Positions 48,209 through 56,499 of a stretch of DNA of 64,000 nucleotides are shown one piece after another. The DNA is from Nocardia speluncae NBRC 108251 (lineage in GTDB: Bacteria > Actinomycetota > Actinomycetes > Mycobacteriales > Mycobacteriaceae): the NCBI RefSeq assembly GCF_001613245.1, contig NZ_BDBZ01000004.1, positions 1 through 64,000 on the forward strand. Direction: 5' to 3'. Each line of letters starts with the position of its first letter. The first letter of the stretch is position 1. The translations under genes were made by a program, and so were the position numbers. The notes beneath the pieces were generated by a model. It searched no databases. It was not told the origin of the DNA and saw nothing but the letters and a program-made list of their open reading frames with translations.

Positions 48209-49021
48209 GTGGTCGAAGGAATCGAACGCCCTGCACCGGAAAGCAGCCGGATGCCGCGCCCATTCGACACCGAACAGCTGGCTTCCGCCCGGGTGTACGA
48301 CTACCTGTTGGGCGGAAAGGACAATTACGATGTCGACCAAGTCATGGCTCGTCAAATGTTGTCCAGCACACCCGAACTCAAGACGCTGGCCTGGTTCACC
48401 CGGAGTTTCATGCGCAGAGCGGTCGAGATAGCCGCCGACGCCGGTATCCGTCAGTTCATCGATCTCGGCTCGGGTACCCCGAATTCGCCCAATGTGCACG
48501 AGGTGGCTCGGGAGATCGAACCGTCGGCGCAGGTGGTGTATATCGACTACGACCAGGTCGTGGTCACCCATTGCGATGCACTGCTGGCCCGATCGCCCGG
48601 TGTCACAGCACTGTTGGGAGACGTTCGTCGCCCCCACGACGTTCTCGATCAGCTGATCGAGAACGACCTGATCGATCTCGAGGAGCCCGTAGCCATCACA
48701 CTCGTCAGTGTGCTGCACTACGTGATGGACGACGAACACCCTGCCGAGATCCTCGCCGCCCTCCGTGAGCGGATGGCACCGGGCAGTTACCTGGCGATCA
48801 CTCATGGCTCCAGTGATTCCTCCCCGGAGATACTCCAGGTACTCGCCGGCACCGACGGCACATCGGCGCAGGTGGCCTTTCGGTCCACAGCGCAGACGGA
48901 GGCATTCCTCACCGGTTTCGAGCTGCTCGATCCCGGTGTGGTGCCGGTACAGCAGTGGCTCCGCCCCGGCTTGCCGGACACTCGAATGGTCATGCTCGGT
49001 GCGGTCGGCCGCAAACCCTGA
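48209..49021 (+). CDS. DUF574-type SAM-dependent methyltransferase
   Basis: A 270-residue protein. The family signature ASARVYDYLLGGKDNYDVDQ is followed by a Rossmann SAM-binding motif FIDLGSGTPNSPNVHE, VVYIDYDQVVVTHC and LGDVRRPHDVL. DUF574 (Methyltransf_19) proteins are very numerous in actinobacteria and mostly unassigned. GTG at 48209 is used; no strong ribosome site. Codons are slightly less GC-biased than in the core genes. The target of methylation is unknown. Confidence 0.88.
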   Translation: MVEGIERPAPESSRMPRPFDTEQLASARVYDYLLGGKDNYDVDQVMARQMLSSTPELKTLAWFTRSFMRRAVEIAADAGIRQFIDLGSGTPNSPNVHEVAREIEPSAQVVYIDYDQVVVTHCDALLARSPGVTALLGDVRRPHDVLDQLIENDLIDLEEPVAITLVSVLHYVMDDEHPAEILAALRERMAPGSYLAITHGSSDSSPEILQVLAGTDGTSAQVAFRSTAQTEAFLTGFELLDPGVVPVQQWLRPGLPDTRMVMLGAVGRKP

Positions 49022-49116
49022 GGACCCGAGATGACCAGAAGTAGTCCGAACACGCGGATTTCTCGGCCACCTGCATATTCGAGCGTGCAACGGGTGCTGT
49101 CCCAGTCCATCAGAGG

Positions 49117-49605
49117 ATGAAAATGAAGACTCTCAGAATTGTCGCTGGTGTCATCTCGACAATCGCAACGGTCGCCGCGGTCACAACCGGCGCCTCGATT
49201 GTCAATGCTCCTGCCGCCTCCGCGGCGCCGGGTGAGTTCCTCATCACCCGGGAGGTCCCTACCCTGGAGGATCTGGACGCCCAGGTCGCGTTCCTGATCG
49301 AGAAACCCGCCCCCGACGAGGCCAAGGCGGCCAATATGGAAGGCGGTACGAGGGCCGTCGTGGTGGCGCGCACCCTCTACAACATCGGCCTGTATCGAGC
49401 CCCGCGCGGGTCGAACGAGATCACCGGTCCCGAAACCCACGACGGCAACGTGCACACCGCTATGCTGCGCAGCAAGACAGCGGGCCAACCGGATCTGGTT
49501 GCACGCGTGGTCTGGAAGCGTATCGACGGCGTCTGGAAGCTGTCCAACAGCTCCGTGTGCGAAGGTGTCAAGGCCGTGGGGCTGGCGATGGCCTGCGATT
49601 TCTAG
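49117..49605 (+). CDS. Secreted MTB12/CFP2-like protein
   Basis: A 162-residue exported protein. The signal peptide has a KMK basic start, hydrophobic IVAGVISTIATVAAVTTG and cleavage about AASA-AP. The mature part (NMEGGTRAVVVA, VVWKRIDGVWKLSNSSVC) has the NTF2-like layout of the mycobacterial low-molecular-weight antigen MTB12 family, with a C-terminal pair of cysteines. Function unknown. ATG at 49117 or 49123; GAGG lies just before the first. Sixteen bases before an ABC ATPase gene. Confidence 0.7.
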   Translation: MKMKTLRIVAGVISTIATVAAVTTGASIVNAPAASAAPGEFLITREVPTLEDLDAQVAFLIEKPAPDEAKAANMEGGTRAVVVARTLYNIGLYRAPRGSNEITGPETHDGNVHTAMLRSKTAGQPDLVARVVWKRIDGVWKLSNSSVCEGVKAVGLAMACDF

Positions 49606-49621
49606 ACCGGCTGCGCGCACT

Positions 49622-50359
49622 GTGATCGACATCCGTGACCTCACTCTGGGCTATCCAGGCGTCACCGTTCTCGAAATCCCCGAATTGACGGTGGCCGACG
49701 GGGCACTCACCTACCTGCTCGGTCTCAACGGCACCGGTAAAACCACACTGCTGCGGAGTATCTGCGGAGTCATCACGCCCGCCCTGGGCACCATCCAGGT
49801 CGACGGCACCCTCGTCCGGGCCCATCACACCACACCGGCAACGCTCGGACTGCATATCGACTACCGGGCCTTCGACCCACGTCACACCGCACGGCGGCAC
49901 CTACGCTGGATCACCCGCGCCCGTGGGCTCCCCGCCGGGCGGGTGGGCGACGTTCTCGAGATCGTCGGCCTCGCCCGGGTCGCCGATCGCCGACTCGGGC
50001 ACTATTCGCTCGGCATGCTCCAACGTGTCGGCATCGCCGCCGCCTTACTTTCCGAACCTCGAACCCTGTTGCTCGACGAACCTCTCAACGGCCTCGACAT
50101 CGCGGGTATCCGCTGGATACGCGAACTGCTACGCGACCTCGCCGATGCCGGGACCTGTGTCCTGGTTGCCACGCATCTGCTCGATGAGGTCGAACGCAAC
50201 GCCGACCACATCGTCATCCTCGGAAACCGGCGCATTCTGGCCGACCAGCCGTTCGCCCACCTCATGGACACCTTGGGTCCCGGCGAAACCAGCCTCGAAG
50301 ACGTCTATCTGCGAATCGCCGACCTGCCTACCGATATCGCGTCCGGCACGGCCTCATGA
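49622..50359 (+). CDS. ABC transporter ATPase (exporter type)
   Basis: A 245-residue ATPase with Walker A GLNGTGKTTLL, signature YSLGMLQRVGIAAALL, Walker B TLLLDEPLNGLD and switch His in ATHLLDEVE. The layout is that of drug/antibiotic-type exporters (CcmA/DrrA class). GTG start, overlap of 4 bases with the permease gene. Substrate unknown; the neighbourhood (methyltransferase, secreted protein, P450) gives no firm hint. Confidence 0.9.
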   Translation: MIDIRDLTLGYPGVTVLEIPELTVADGALTYLLGLNGTGKTTLLRSICGVITPALGTIQVDGTLVRAHHTTPATLGLHIDYRAFDPRHTARRHLRWITRARGLPAGRVGDVLEIVGLARVADRRLGHYSLGMLQRVGIAAALLSEPRTLLLDEPLNGLDIAGIRWIRELLRDLADAGTCVLVATHLLDEVERNADHIVILGNRRILADQPFAHLMDTLGPGETSLEDVYLRIADLPTDIASGTAS

Positions 50360-51192
50360 ACAGTCCCGGTGCGGCCACACTGATCCGCCGCGGCATCGCC
50401 GCCGAATGGACCCGCACCACCGGGCGCAGTTTTCTGTGGATCGTCGCGGTTCCCCTCACGTTCTTGCTGCCGCTGATCGTCACCGTCGGAATCGCCGCTG
50501 TCGCAGAACGGCTCGCAAAACTCCCTGGACAGAGTTACCTGGCGACAGTCTCCACAACCAACTCGGTGTACTGGGTGATCACTTTGGCCGTATCGGTCAT
50601 GATGGTCACCACCACCTACGCCCACGCCGCGCAATGGCGCGGTCAGACAGGTGATCTCAATGAGTTCCTGTTTCCCCGGTTCTGGACGGTTGCGCTGGCC
50701 CGGTGGTTCTACTACGGCACCATCACTGCGGTGTCGACAGTCGTTCTGCTCGTCGTCGTCATGCTCACGCTGCCGGCCCAGTTCCCCCAGATCTATGGTG
50801 CTGTGGACATCACGGACCCGGCCGGTATCCGGTTCCTCTGGACCGTCCCGAGCTACGGGTTCGCCGCTTGCGGTGTGGGTGTCGCGGTCGGGTCGTTGAT
50901 TCGCACTCCGTCCGCCGCTGTGGCCGTCCTTCTGTTCTGGGTCTATGTGGCCGAGAATTCCGTCAATATGTTGCCCCACGGGTACACCTTGCAGGCCTAT
51001 GCCCCGTTCCTCAACGCCGTCGCCGCAACCGGCCAGGAAGTCGCGTTCCTCCCCCGCTTCGGCCGCAACGGATCTCTGCTCTACTTCGTTCTCTGCGCAG
51101 TCGTCCTTTTCGTCGCCGCGGCTGTCCTGCCTGCCCTGATTCGCAAGATTTCGGCATATCGCAGAGCTGCGATCACCAAATCAGGGGCCTGA
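50356..51192 (+). CDS. ABC transporter permease (ABC-2-like)
   Basis: A 278-residue membrane protein with six hydrophobic segments: for example FLWIVAVPLTFLLPLIVTVG, ITLAVSVMMVTTTYA, ITAVSTVVLLVVVMLTL and VLCAVVLFVAAAVLPALI. It starts ATGA over the ATPase stop, so the two form a transporter. The short loop AAEWTRTTGR before the first helix matches ABC-2 exporters. Confidence 0.85.
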   Translation: MNSPGAATLIRRGIAAEWTRTTGRSFLWIVAVPLTFLLPLIVTVGIAAVAERLAKLPGQSYLATVSTTNSVYWVITLAVSVMMVTTTYAHAAQWRGQTGDLNEFLFPRFWTVALARWFYYGTITAVSTVVLLVVVMLTLPAQFPQIYGAVDITDPAGIRFLWTVPSYGFAACGVGVAVGSLIRTPSAAVAVLLFWVYVAENSVNMLPHGYTLQAYAPFLNAVAATGQEVAFLPRFGRNGSLLYFVLCAVVLFVAAAVLPALIRKISAYRRAAITKSGA

Positions 51193-51242
51193 TTCACGGC
51201 GCCCACTGCGGGATCGTCACGGCAATCGAATCGGCCGCACCG

Positions 51243-52643
51243 TTACCGGAAGACGGGACGAACCTCGAGCGGAAGCTTGCCGATCCCAGGAATCGGCCCC
51301 ATGGCCCGCGGGACCTTCTCGGTGACGACCGGCCGAAACTCCCACTTCGACAACAAACTGTGGAGCGTCGTCTGCAATGCCATCCAAGCAAAATTGTTGC
51401 CGATGCACATCTGATTGCCCATGCTGAACGGGACGAAGCTCCGGCATTTCGTCCCGGCGGTCGAGGCCGGCCACCGATCGGGGTCGAAAGTGTCCGGCTC
51501 GGCGAATATATCCGGGTTTCGATGAATGGCTGCAATGCTGTAGCCGATATCTGTACCGGCCGGAAATGTGAAACCGCCGAGATCGACAGTGGTGACGGTG
51601 CGTCTGGTTTGCAGTAGTGGTGAATGGATCCGCGTGACCTCGTTCAGGAACCGGTTCAGATAGTCGAGGCGGCCGAGGCTTCCGGGATCGAGTTCTCCTG
51701 CATCGGAGATCTCCTGCTGCAATCTCGAAGCCATCTCCGGACGTTGCGACAACTCGTACAGAGCCCAGGTCAGCGTGGTGGTCGAGGGGTCGATCCCGCC
51801 GAAGAGTACGGTCACGGCCTGCTCCGCCAGGAACTTGTCGCTGTGGTGATTGTCGATCGACGAATCGAGCAGGATGTCGATCAAGTCGTTGCGGCGATCA
51901 CCGCCGGCTCGGCGCGCGACGAGCAGCTCCCGGCAATAGTCGCGCAACTGCATTCCGGCCGAGAGGAATTTACGGTTCACCGGCAATGGCAGGTTCGCCA
52001 GCTTACCGGGCAGCACACTGCCTACCATCGCACCTGCGCCGATGTCCTCGACGAGACCCGAGATGAATTGCAGCTCCCCGGTACCGGGTTCGTGCGAGAA
52101 CATGGATTCGAGCACGTTGGCGATCACCACTTCCAGCATGGCCGAACGCGCCTCGACGTGTTGGCCCGGCCGCCATGAACTCGCCAATGCGTCCGCGTTC
52201 CGCTTCATGGTGTGCGCGTGGCTTGCCAACTCTGTTCGGTGGAACGCTGGTTGAAGCAGACGACGAAGATCCCTGTGCTGCTCACCGTCCGCGACGATCA
52301 GCGATTCCCCGAATATGAGACGGATACGCTCGAACAGGAGCCCTCGCTCGTAGGCATCCGAGTTCTCGACCAACACCCTGTGGAGGAGTTCGAAATCGGT
52401 GATGACATAGATGACGCGACTGCCGATATCGACACGCGCGATCTTTCCGGCACCGGCCAGCTCCGCCATGAAGCGGACCGGATCACGCCATAGTCCCCAG
52501 CCGTGCCCGACGACAGGCAAACGGCCGGGCGCACGCGGCACGTCGTGGATATCCACAGTATCTTGCCCCTCATAATCGGCAGGTCCGAGGCCACGGACTT
52601 CGGCGGATCGGTCGGATCGCTGAAGCCTGTGATCGATCCACAC
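51243..52643 (-). CDS. Cytochrome P450
   Basis: A 466-residue class I type P450. Heme ligand Cys is in PFSMGNQMCIGNNFA (FxxGxxxCxG), the ExxR pair in LNEVTRIHSPLL, the I-helix is LFGGIDPSTTTLTWALYEL, and the PERF region reads FDPDRW. The FGGIDPSTT form lacks the usual acid-alcohol pair (A/GGxD/E-T-T has D present then P-S-T-T). It needs ferredoxin partners not seen nearby. Substrate unknown. Start GTG at 52643; later in-frame GTGs are possible. Transcribed toward the ABC genes (convergent). Confidence 0.92.
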   Translation of the reverse strand: MWIDHRLQRSDRSAEVRGLGPADYEGQDTVDIHDVPRAPGRLPVVGHGWGLWRDPVRFMAELAGAGKIARVDIGSRVIYVITDFELLHRVLVENSDAYERGLLFERIRLIFGESLIVADGEQHRDLRRLLQPAFHRTELASHAHTMKRNADALASSWRPGQHVEARSAMLEVVIANVLESMFSHEPGTGELQFISGLVEDIGAGAMVGSVLPGKLANLPLPVNRKFLSAGMQLRDYCRELLVARRAGGDRRNDLIDILLDSSIDNHHSDKFLAEQAVTVLFGGIDPSTTTLTWALYELSQRPEMASRLQQEISDAGELDPGSLGRLDYLNRFLNEVTRIHSPLLQTRRTVTTVDLGGFTFPAGTDIGYSIAAIHRNPDIFAEPDTFDPDRWPASTAGTKCRSFVPFSMGNQMCIGNNFAWMALQTTLHSLLSKWEFRPVVTEKVPRAMGPIPGIGKLPLEVRPVFR

Positions 52644-52837
52644 GCTACCTCAGCCCGGATACGTGCGCCGTGGAGTTGACAGGCGAATACGTATGTCCCG
52701 CAGAGCATAACGTCACGCTTCGAAGGAACAACCGCTCCGGCACGGGGTCGGTGGTCGGTCGTTTCCCCAGTGAAGGGACACGGTGGCGAGTGCGGATTCG
52801 GGTCGTCCGGCCGAGAGTGATTCTCCGGCCCTTGACG

Positions 52838-53755
52838 CTAGCCGACTGCGTCGAGGAGCTCCTGGAGGAGAATGGGGGTTCTCCCTACGGGGTGGGCGTA
52901 ACCTGCGCACAGGGTGTCCATCAGTTTCCGATAGTGCTGCAGGTCGACGGTTTTGTCGAGATAGAGTGCGCTGGTGAGCTGCTCGAGATAGACGATGTCG
53001 GGCAGTTCCTCTTCGGGGAAGCGCAGGATGCTGAATGAGCCGCCTTCGGCCGGCGTGGGACCGACCGATTCCGGGAGCACCTGGATGGTGATATTGGGCT
53101 GCTCGGTCAGCTCGAGCAGGTGCAGCAGCTGATTGCGGGCCACGCACGGATCCGGGGGCAGCCTGCGCAGCACATGCTCATCGACAACCGCCCATACGGT
53201 GGGAGGGGTCGGTGTACGAGTCAATATGCGCTGGCGCCGCATCCGCATATCGACCAGGCGCTGGGCGTCCTCCCGGGAATCGAGACCGAAGATATAGCGG
53301 GCGTAATCGGCGGTCTGGAAGAGGCCCGGTATGTAGTGGGTCTCATAGATACGAATACCGAGGGAGGCCTGTTCCAGACCGACATAGGTCTCGAACCACG
53401 AGGGCAGCAGGTCATTGTAACGATGCCACCAGCCCGGCTGGTTGGCCTGACGAGCCAGCGCAAGGAAGCGGTCACGCTCGTCGGCGTCGTGCACGCCGTA
53501 CAGCGTGAGGAGGTCGCCCATATCGCGTACTTTGAATCCGGTTCGCCCCAACTCGAGTCGGGCAATCTTGGATTCGGATGCCCGCAGCGCCTCGCCTGCG
53601 GTCTCGCGGCTGATACCGCGCTCCTCGCGCAGTTTCCGTAGCTGGACACCGAGCGCGATCCGCAGAACGGTGGGGCCGCGGTCGACGGGGGCTCGGGCCG
53701 TCACATCACCGTTGTGGCCGAACCTCGCCGCCGTGGAGTCGGCCCTGGCTGTCAT
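52838..53755 (-). CDS. XRE helix-turn-helix regulator with DUF5753
   Basis: About 305 residues. HTH near residues 35-85: VQLRKLREERGISRETAGEAL, SESKIARLELGRTG. The rest is DUF5753 with LLPSWFETYVGLEQ and YIPGLFQTADYAR and QVLPESVGPT. These WhiJ-like regulators pair with a small DUF397 protein, here encoded just upstream in the same direction. Roles in development or toxin-like control are known for some pairs in Streptomyces. ATG at 53755 (MTARADST) or GTG/ATG at 53770. Confidence 0.9.
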   Translation of the reverse strand: MTARADSTAARFGHNGDVTARAPVDRGPTVLRIALGVQLRKLREERGISRETAGEALRASESKIARLELGRTGFKVRDMGDLLTLYGVHDADERDRFLALARQANQPGWWHRYNDLLPSWFETYVGLEQASLGIRIYETHYIPGLFQTADYARYIFGLDSREDAQRLVDMRMRRQRILTRTPTPPTVWAVVDEHVLRRLPPDPCVARNQLLHLLELTEQPNITIQVLPESVGPTPAEGGSFSILRFPEEELPDIVYLEQLTSALYLDKTVDLQHYRKLMDTLCAGYAHPVGRTPILLQELLDAVG

Positions 53756-53814
53756 CGAGTCGACTCCCATCCGGCAAGCAACGTATCCCCTAGTGGCTGC
53801 GCCCCCGCAACACC

Positions 53815-54048
53815 TTACAGCATGAGGCTATCGAAGCGGCCACCCTTGATATCGCGCAGCAAGGTAGCGAACTCCGCCCGCGTATAGGACAGCACGGCCC
53901 CCTGAGGGTCCCGGGAGTTGCGCATTCCGATCAGGTCGCCGGGAAGCTGCGACAACTCGACGCAGTTGCCGTTCGGTCCACTGAAAGAGCTTTTCCGCCA
54001 AGCGATCACACTCGGCTTCGATGAGGATTCGGAGATGGGATCGGACAT
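53815..54048 (-). CDS. DUF397 protein
   Basis: A 77-residue partner of the XRE/DUF5753 regulator. AWRKSSFSGPNGNCVELSQLPG and MRNSRDPQGAVLSYTRAEFATLLRDIKGG are the family signature. The ATG at 54048 gives the normal size; the frame stays open to a GTG at 54366, and the extension covers the ATGCA repeats, so a longer protein is not excluded. Precedes the regulator gene by 59 bases. Confidence 0.88.
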   Translation of the reverse strand: MSDPISESSSKPSVIAWRKSSFSGPNGNCVELSQLPGDLIGMRNSRDPQGAVLSYTRAEFATLLRDIKGGRFDSLML

Positions 54049-54102
54049 GATTCTCTCACTGTTCCTGTCGATGAACGAGACTCGCGGTTTTACCGTACAC
54101 AC

Positions 54103-54162
54103 AGATGCACTTGCAGGTGCATTTCCAATCGAAGATGCAGATGCATCTCCCGTTGCATCTTC
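54103..54162. promoter_or_regulatory. Cluster of ATGCA palindromic half-sites
   Basis: Upstream of DUF397 lie AGATGCAC (54103-54110) with GTGCAT (54117-54122) as a spaced palindrome; then GAAGATGCA (54131-54139) pairs perfectly with TGCATCTTC (54154-54162), and AGATGCA-GA-TGCATCT overlaps between them. At least five ATGCA/TGCAT half-sites occur in 60 bases, 55-115 bases before the ATG. Likely the operator of the XRE regulator. If the longer DUF397 frame is real, the same bases would encode an Ala/Ser-rich linker. Confidence 0.55.
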
Positions 54163-54618
54163 ACCCGGAGTTTGGAACACTGCCATCAACCGGTAACGCC
54201 TGGTGCCATCGTGCACCGCGGGCAGTCGAGTGCTGTTCTGTGACAGGAGGACTGGATGCGGGCTCCGCATCGTGCGGCCGGTCGCCAACTCGTCTGCCCC
54301 ATATCTCTCGTACCGATCCGCGGCCGCGAGGTGGCGCGCGATTTCGTTCTGACGCCACGGCCCCACTTTCCCACGGGCGGCGCATGCCGTTGGGGCTACA
54401 CCTATTCCGTTCGGCGCGCAGTTCGTTTCGACGGAACAGCCGACACGGGACCGACCTCACGCGGCCGGATCGCCAACGCGTGTCACGGCCGACGATGCCG
54501 CCGCGCACACGGTTTCGCAGCATGCCAGGCCGTTCGGATCGGCATGAGGGAATTCGAGTCGTCGCGGTGCGGGGTGCAGAGTCCCCGGACCCGAAACCAT
54601 CAGCCGCAAGGAAGCCGA
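54163..54618. other. Intergenic; no gene with support
   Basis: About 450 bases between the ATGCA cluster and the next plus-strand gene. Open frames here on either strand are rich in Arg, Ser and Pro and do not look like proteins, except that the DUF397 frame extends into the first 200 bases on the minus strand (segment NEIARHLAAADRYERYGAD). Confidence 0.35.
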
Positions 54619-54921
54619 ATGAAGCGAGAAGGACTGCGTACGACGACAACCACCGACGGGAAGAAGACCGCGGACTGGTCGCTGACCAGCAGACGCCCGT
54701 GGATTCGGCGCGTATTGCTGCTCGGCGACTCGCGTCCCGCGGTCCAGTGGCCCGACAAGCCACTGCCGACGGCGCAACGTGGAATGGTCGTCTTCGCCGG
54801 CGATGCGGGCCCGCTCGATCTTGCCGGTGCCCGTGAAGTGTTGCCGCAACACCAGGACCTGTGGGATGCGGTGCAACAGGAATTCTGGGCGGCCCTACTC
54901 GACGTCAACCAACCCCACTGA
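54619..54921 (+). CDS. Hypothetical protein, 100 aa
   Basis: A short frame with AAGGA 6 bases before its ATG. It starts MKREGLRTTTTTDGKKTADW, then RRPWIRRVLLLGDSR, and ends QQEFWAALLDVNQPH. No recognised domain. Its last 27 bases overlap the 3' end of the convergent NAT gene. Ribosome site and codon bias favour a real gene; function unknown. Confidence 0.45.
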   Translation: MKREGLRTTTTTDGKKTADWSLTSRRPWIRRVLLLGDSRPAVQWPDKPLPTAQRGMVVFAGDAGPLDLAGAREVLPQHQDLWDAVQQEFWAALLDVNQPH

Positions 54922-55776
54922 GGCCCACGGGGCGCGAAGCAACGCCGCGGCATCCTCGTCGGGAAGTTCGATATCGAACACCTCGGCCAGCGTTTCCGGT
55001 AATTCCGTGAAGTCCAGTTCCCGTGACCGGCTGGATCCGTCGGGGTGTTCCGTGGTCAGGATGCGACCGTCGAGGATGTGGTGGCTGTCGGGATGGAAAC
55101 GCTGGACGAACGGACGCCGGGTGAACGGCGAACGCGGCGAAGTCGCGACGAAATGATTGCCGACCTCGTAATCCATCCGGTACTGCGGGGCGAGGGTGAA
55201 CGTGTAGCGGTCGACCCACCCGTCCTTCGCGAACTGGTGCAGAACCCACTGTTCGGTTTCCAGCTCGCCGAATTCCCGAGCGAGCCGGAACCGCCATTCA
55301 CCGAGCAGGAACTCCGCCGGGCTGTCGACGAGCGCATAGGGTTCGGCCGGACCCGCACCGAACCCGACGTCGACGATCCATATCCGGTCGTCGTCGCTGG
55401 TGGTGACCCGCAGCAACGCATGGGTGGCGGGCCGCAAGCCGTCCGCCCCCATCGTGACCCGCCCGGACAGCCCGGTCACCCCGAAACCCAGCCGTTCCAG
55501 CACCGCCGCAAATACGGTGACGTTCTCGTAGCAGTAGCCACCCCGCCGCTGCCGTAACAGCTTGTCCTGCAAAGTTTCCAGGTCCAGCGGAACGGGCCGG
55601 CCCAGCACCGCTTCGAGGTTCTCGAACGGGATGGAAGTCGTATGGGCAGCAACCAGTGACCGCAGCACTGTCGACGTGGGGGTACGCGGCCCGGAGTACC
55701 CGACCCTGTTCAGGTACAGCTCGAGATCCAGCTGGTCGCCGTTCCAGTGGTATGCCGCATCGGCAGGCTTCGGCAT
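54895..55776 (-). CDS. nat: Arylamine N-acetyltransferase
   Basis: A 293-residue NAT that moves acetyl from acetyl-CoA to arylamines or hydrazines. The Cys-His-Asp triad is visible: RRGGYCYENV, RPATHALLRV and IVDVGFGAGP. N-terminal SIPFENLEAVLGRPV is conserved. The ATG at 55776 is supported by GAGGAG 4 bases upstream; the frame extends to 55845. In mycobacteria NAT is linked to lipid or sterol metabolism genes; here the neighbours are unrelated. Confidence 0.95.
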   Translation of the reverse strand: MPKPADAAYHWNGDQLDLELYLNRVGYSGPRTPTSTVLRSLVAAHTTSIPFENLEAVLGRPVPLDLETLQDKLLRQRRGGYCYENVTVFAAVLERLGFGVTGLSGRVTMGADGLRPATHALLRVTTSDDDRIWIVDVGFGAGPAEPYALVDSPAEFLLGEWRFRLAREFGELETEQWVLHQFAKDGWVDRYTFTLAPQYRMDYEVGNHFVATSPRSPFTRRPFVQRFHPDSHHILDGRILTTEHPDGSSRSRELDFTELPETLAEVFDIELPDEDAAALLRAPWASVGLVDVE

Positions 55777-55849
55777 GGCACTCCTCGTTGTCGCCCGGTA
55801 TCGATACGAGCAACCTTCCGCACACGGCATATGTTCCGTACGCACCGGA

Positions 55850-56266
55850 TCACGACCACGACCTGCCGATCGAGCTCGGCCGCGTTATTTCCGGTTGCCG
55901 CGCGTCCACACGCCGCCCGACCCACCACCAGCCCCAGGACTCGGACCGATCCCAGAGAGACTGCAACGCCTCACTGAGGCCGATCCCTGCCGCCGTCAAC
56001 TCGTAGAAGCCGTTGGATCCATGCTTCTCGATCAACCCCGCCGCGTGTAACTGCTGTAGCCGATTCGACAGCATGCTCGAGGAGCAATTGCCCATCCGGC
56101 GGCGCAGTTCCAGAAATCCGAGTGGCCCGGGTTCCAGTTCCCAGAGGACGCGCAATATCCATCGCTGCCCCAGCAGCTCGATGACGGCCAGGATCGGGCG
56201 GTGTGCCGGGTCGTCGCCGCCGCTCACCGTAAGATCCCAGCAGTTGCACTTCTCATTTCGAAGCAC
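55850..56266 (-). CDS. HxlR-family transcriptional regulator
   Basis: A 138-residue regulator. LAVIELLGQRWILRVLWELEPGPLGF, then NRLQQLHAAGLIEKH is the HxlR winged helix; an N-terminal CNC pair (EKCNCWDL) might be redox sensitive. GTG start at 56266. Divergent from a broken SDR gene, which was probably its target. Two GAAGCACCG copies (56259 and 56286 regions) flank the start. Confidence 0.85.
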   Translation of the reverse strand: MLRNEKCNCWDLTVSGGDDPAHRPILAVIELLGQRWILRVLWELEPGPLGFLELRRRMGNCSSSMLSNRLQQLHAAGLIEKHGSNGFYELTAAGIGLSEALQSLWDRSESWGWWWVGRRVDARQPEITRPSSIGRSWS

Positions 56267-56311
56267 CGTATTTGATTCTGAATTAGAAGCACCGGAGTGG
56301 GAGGAGTCTCG

Positions 56312-56450
56312 ATGGGCCGCTCGGATACGAGCCGGCGGGTGGTGCTGATCACCGGCGCCTCCCGCTGAGTCTGCGCCGCCACGGCGCAACGTCTCGCCGC
56401 CCTGGACACCCATGTGGTGGTCAATGGTGTCCGGCAACCTACCTCCCTGC
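56312..56450 (+). pseudogene. Broken SDR gene (N-terminal fragment)
   Basis: The frame opens at ATG after GGGAGGAGTCTCG and reads RRVVLITGASR, then TGA where the conserved glycine of the TGxxxGIG loop should be (GGA to TGA), then continues CAATAQRLAALDTHVVVNGVRQP before losing similarity. This is the first Rossmann strand-loop-helix of a short-chain dehydrogenase, interrupted and truncated. Facing the HxlR gene. Confidence 0.72.
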
Positions 56451-56499
56451 GGGTGCGAAATGGGTGGCGCGGGAGCGCGGTCGCCGTTTCACTGGGGGC

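Noticed and set aside
54161..54763. 200-codon minus-strand frame
   Set aside because: Ser/Arg-rich translation, no family pattern, and it overlaps a better small plus-strand gene with a ribosome site.
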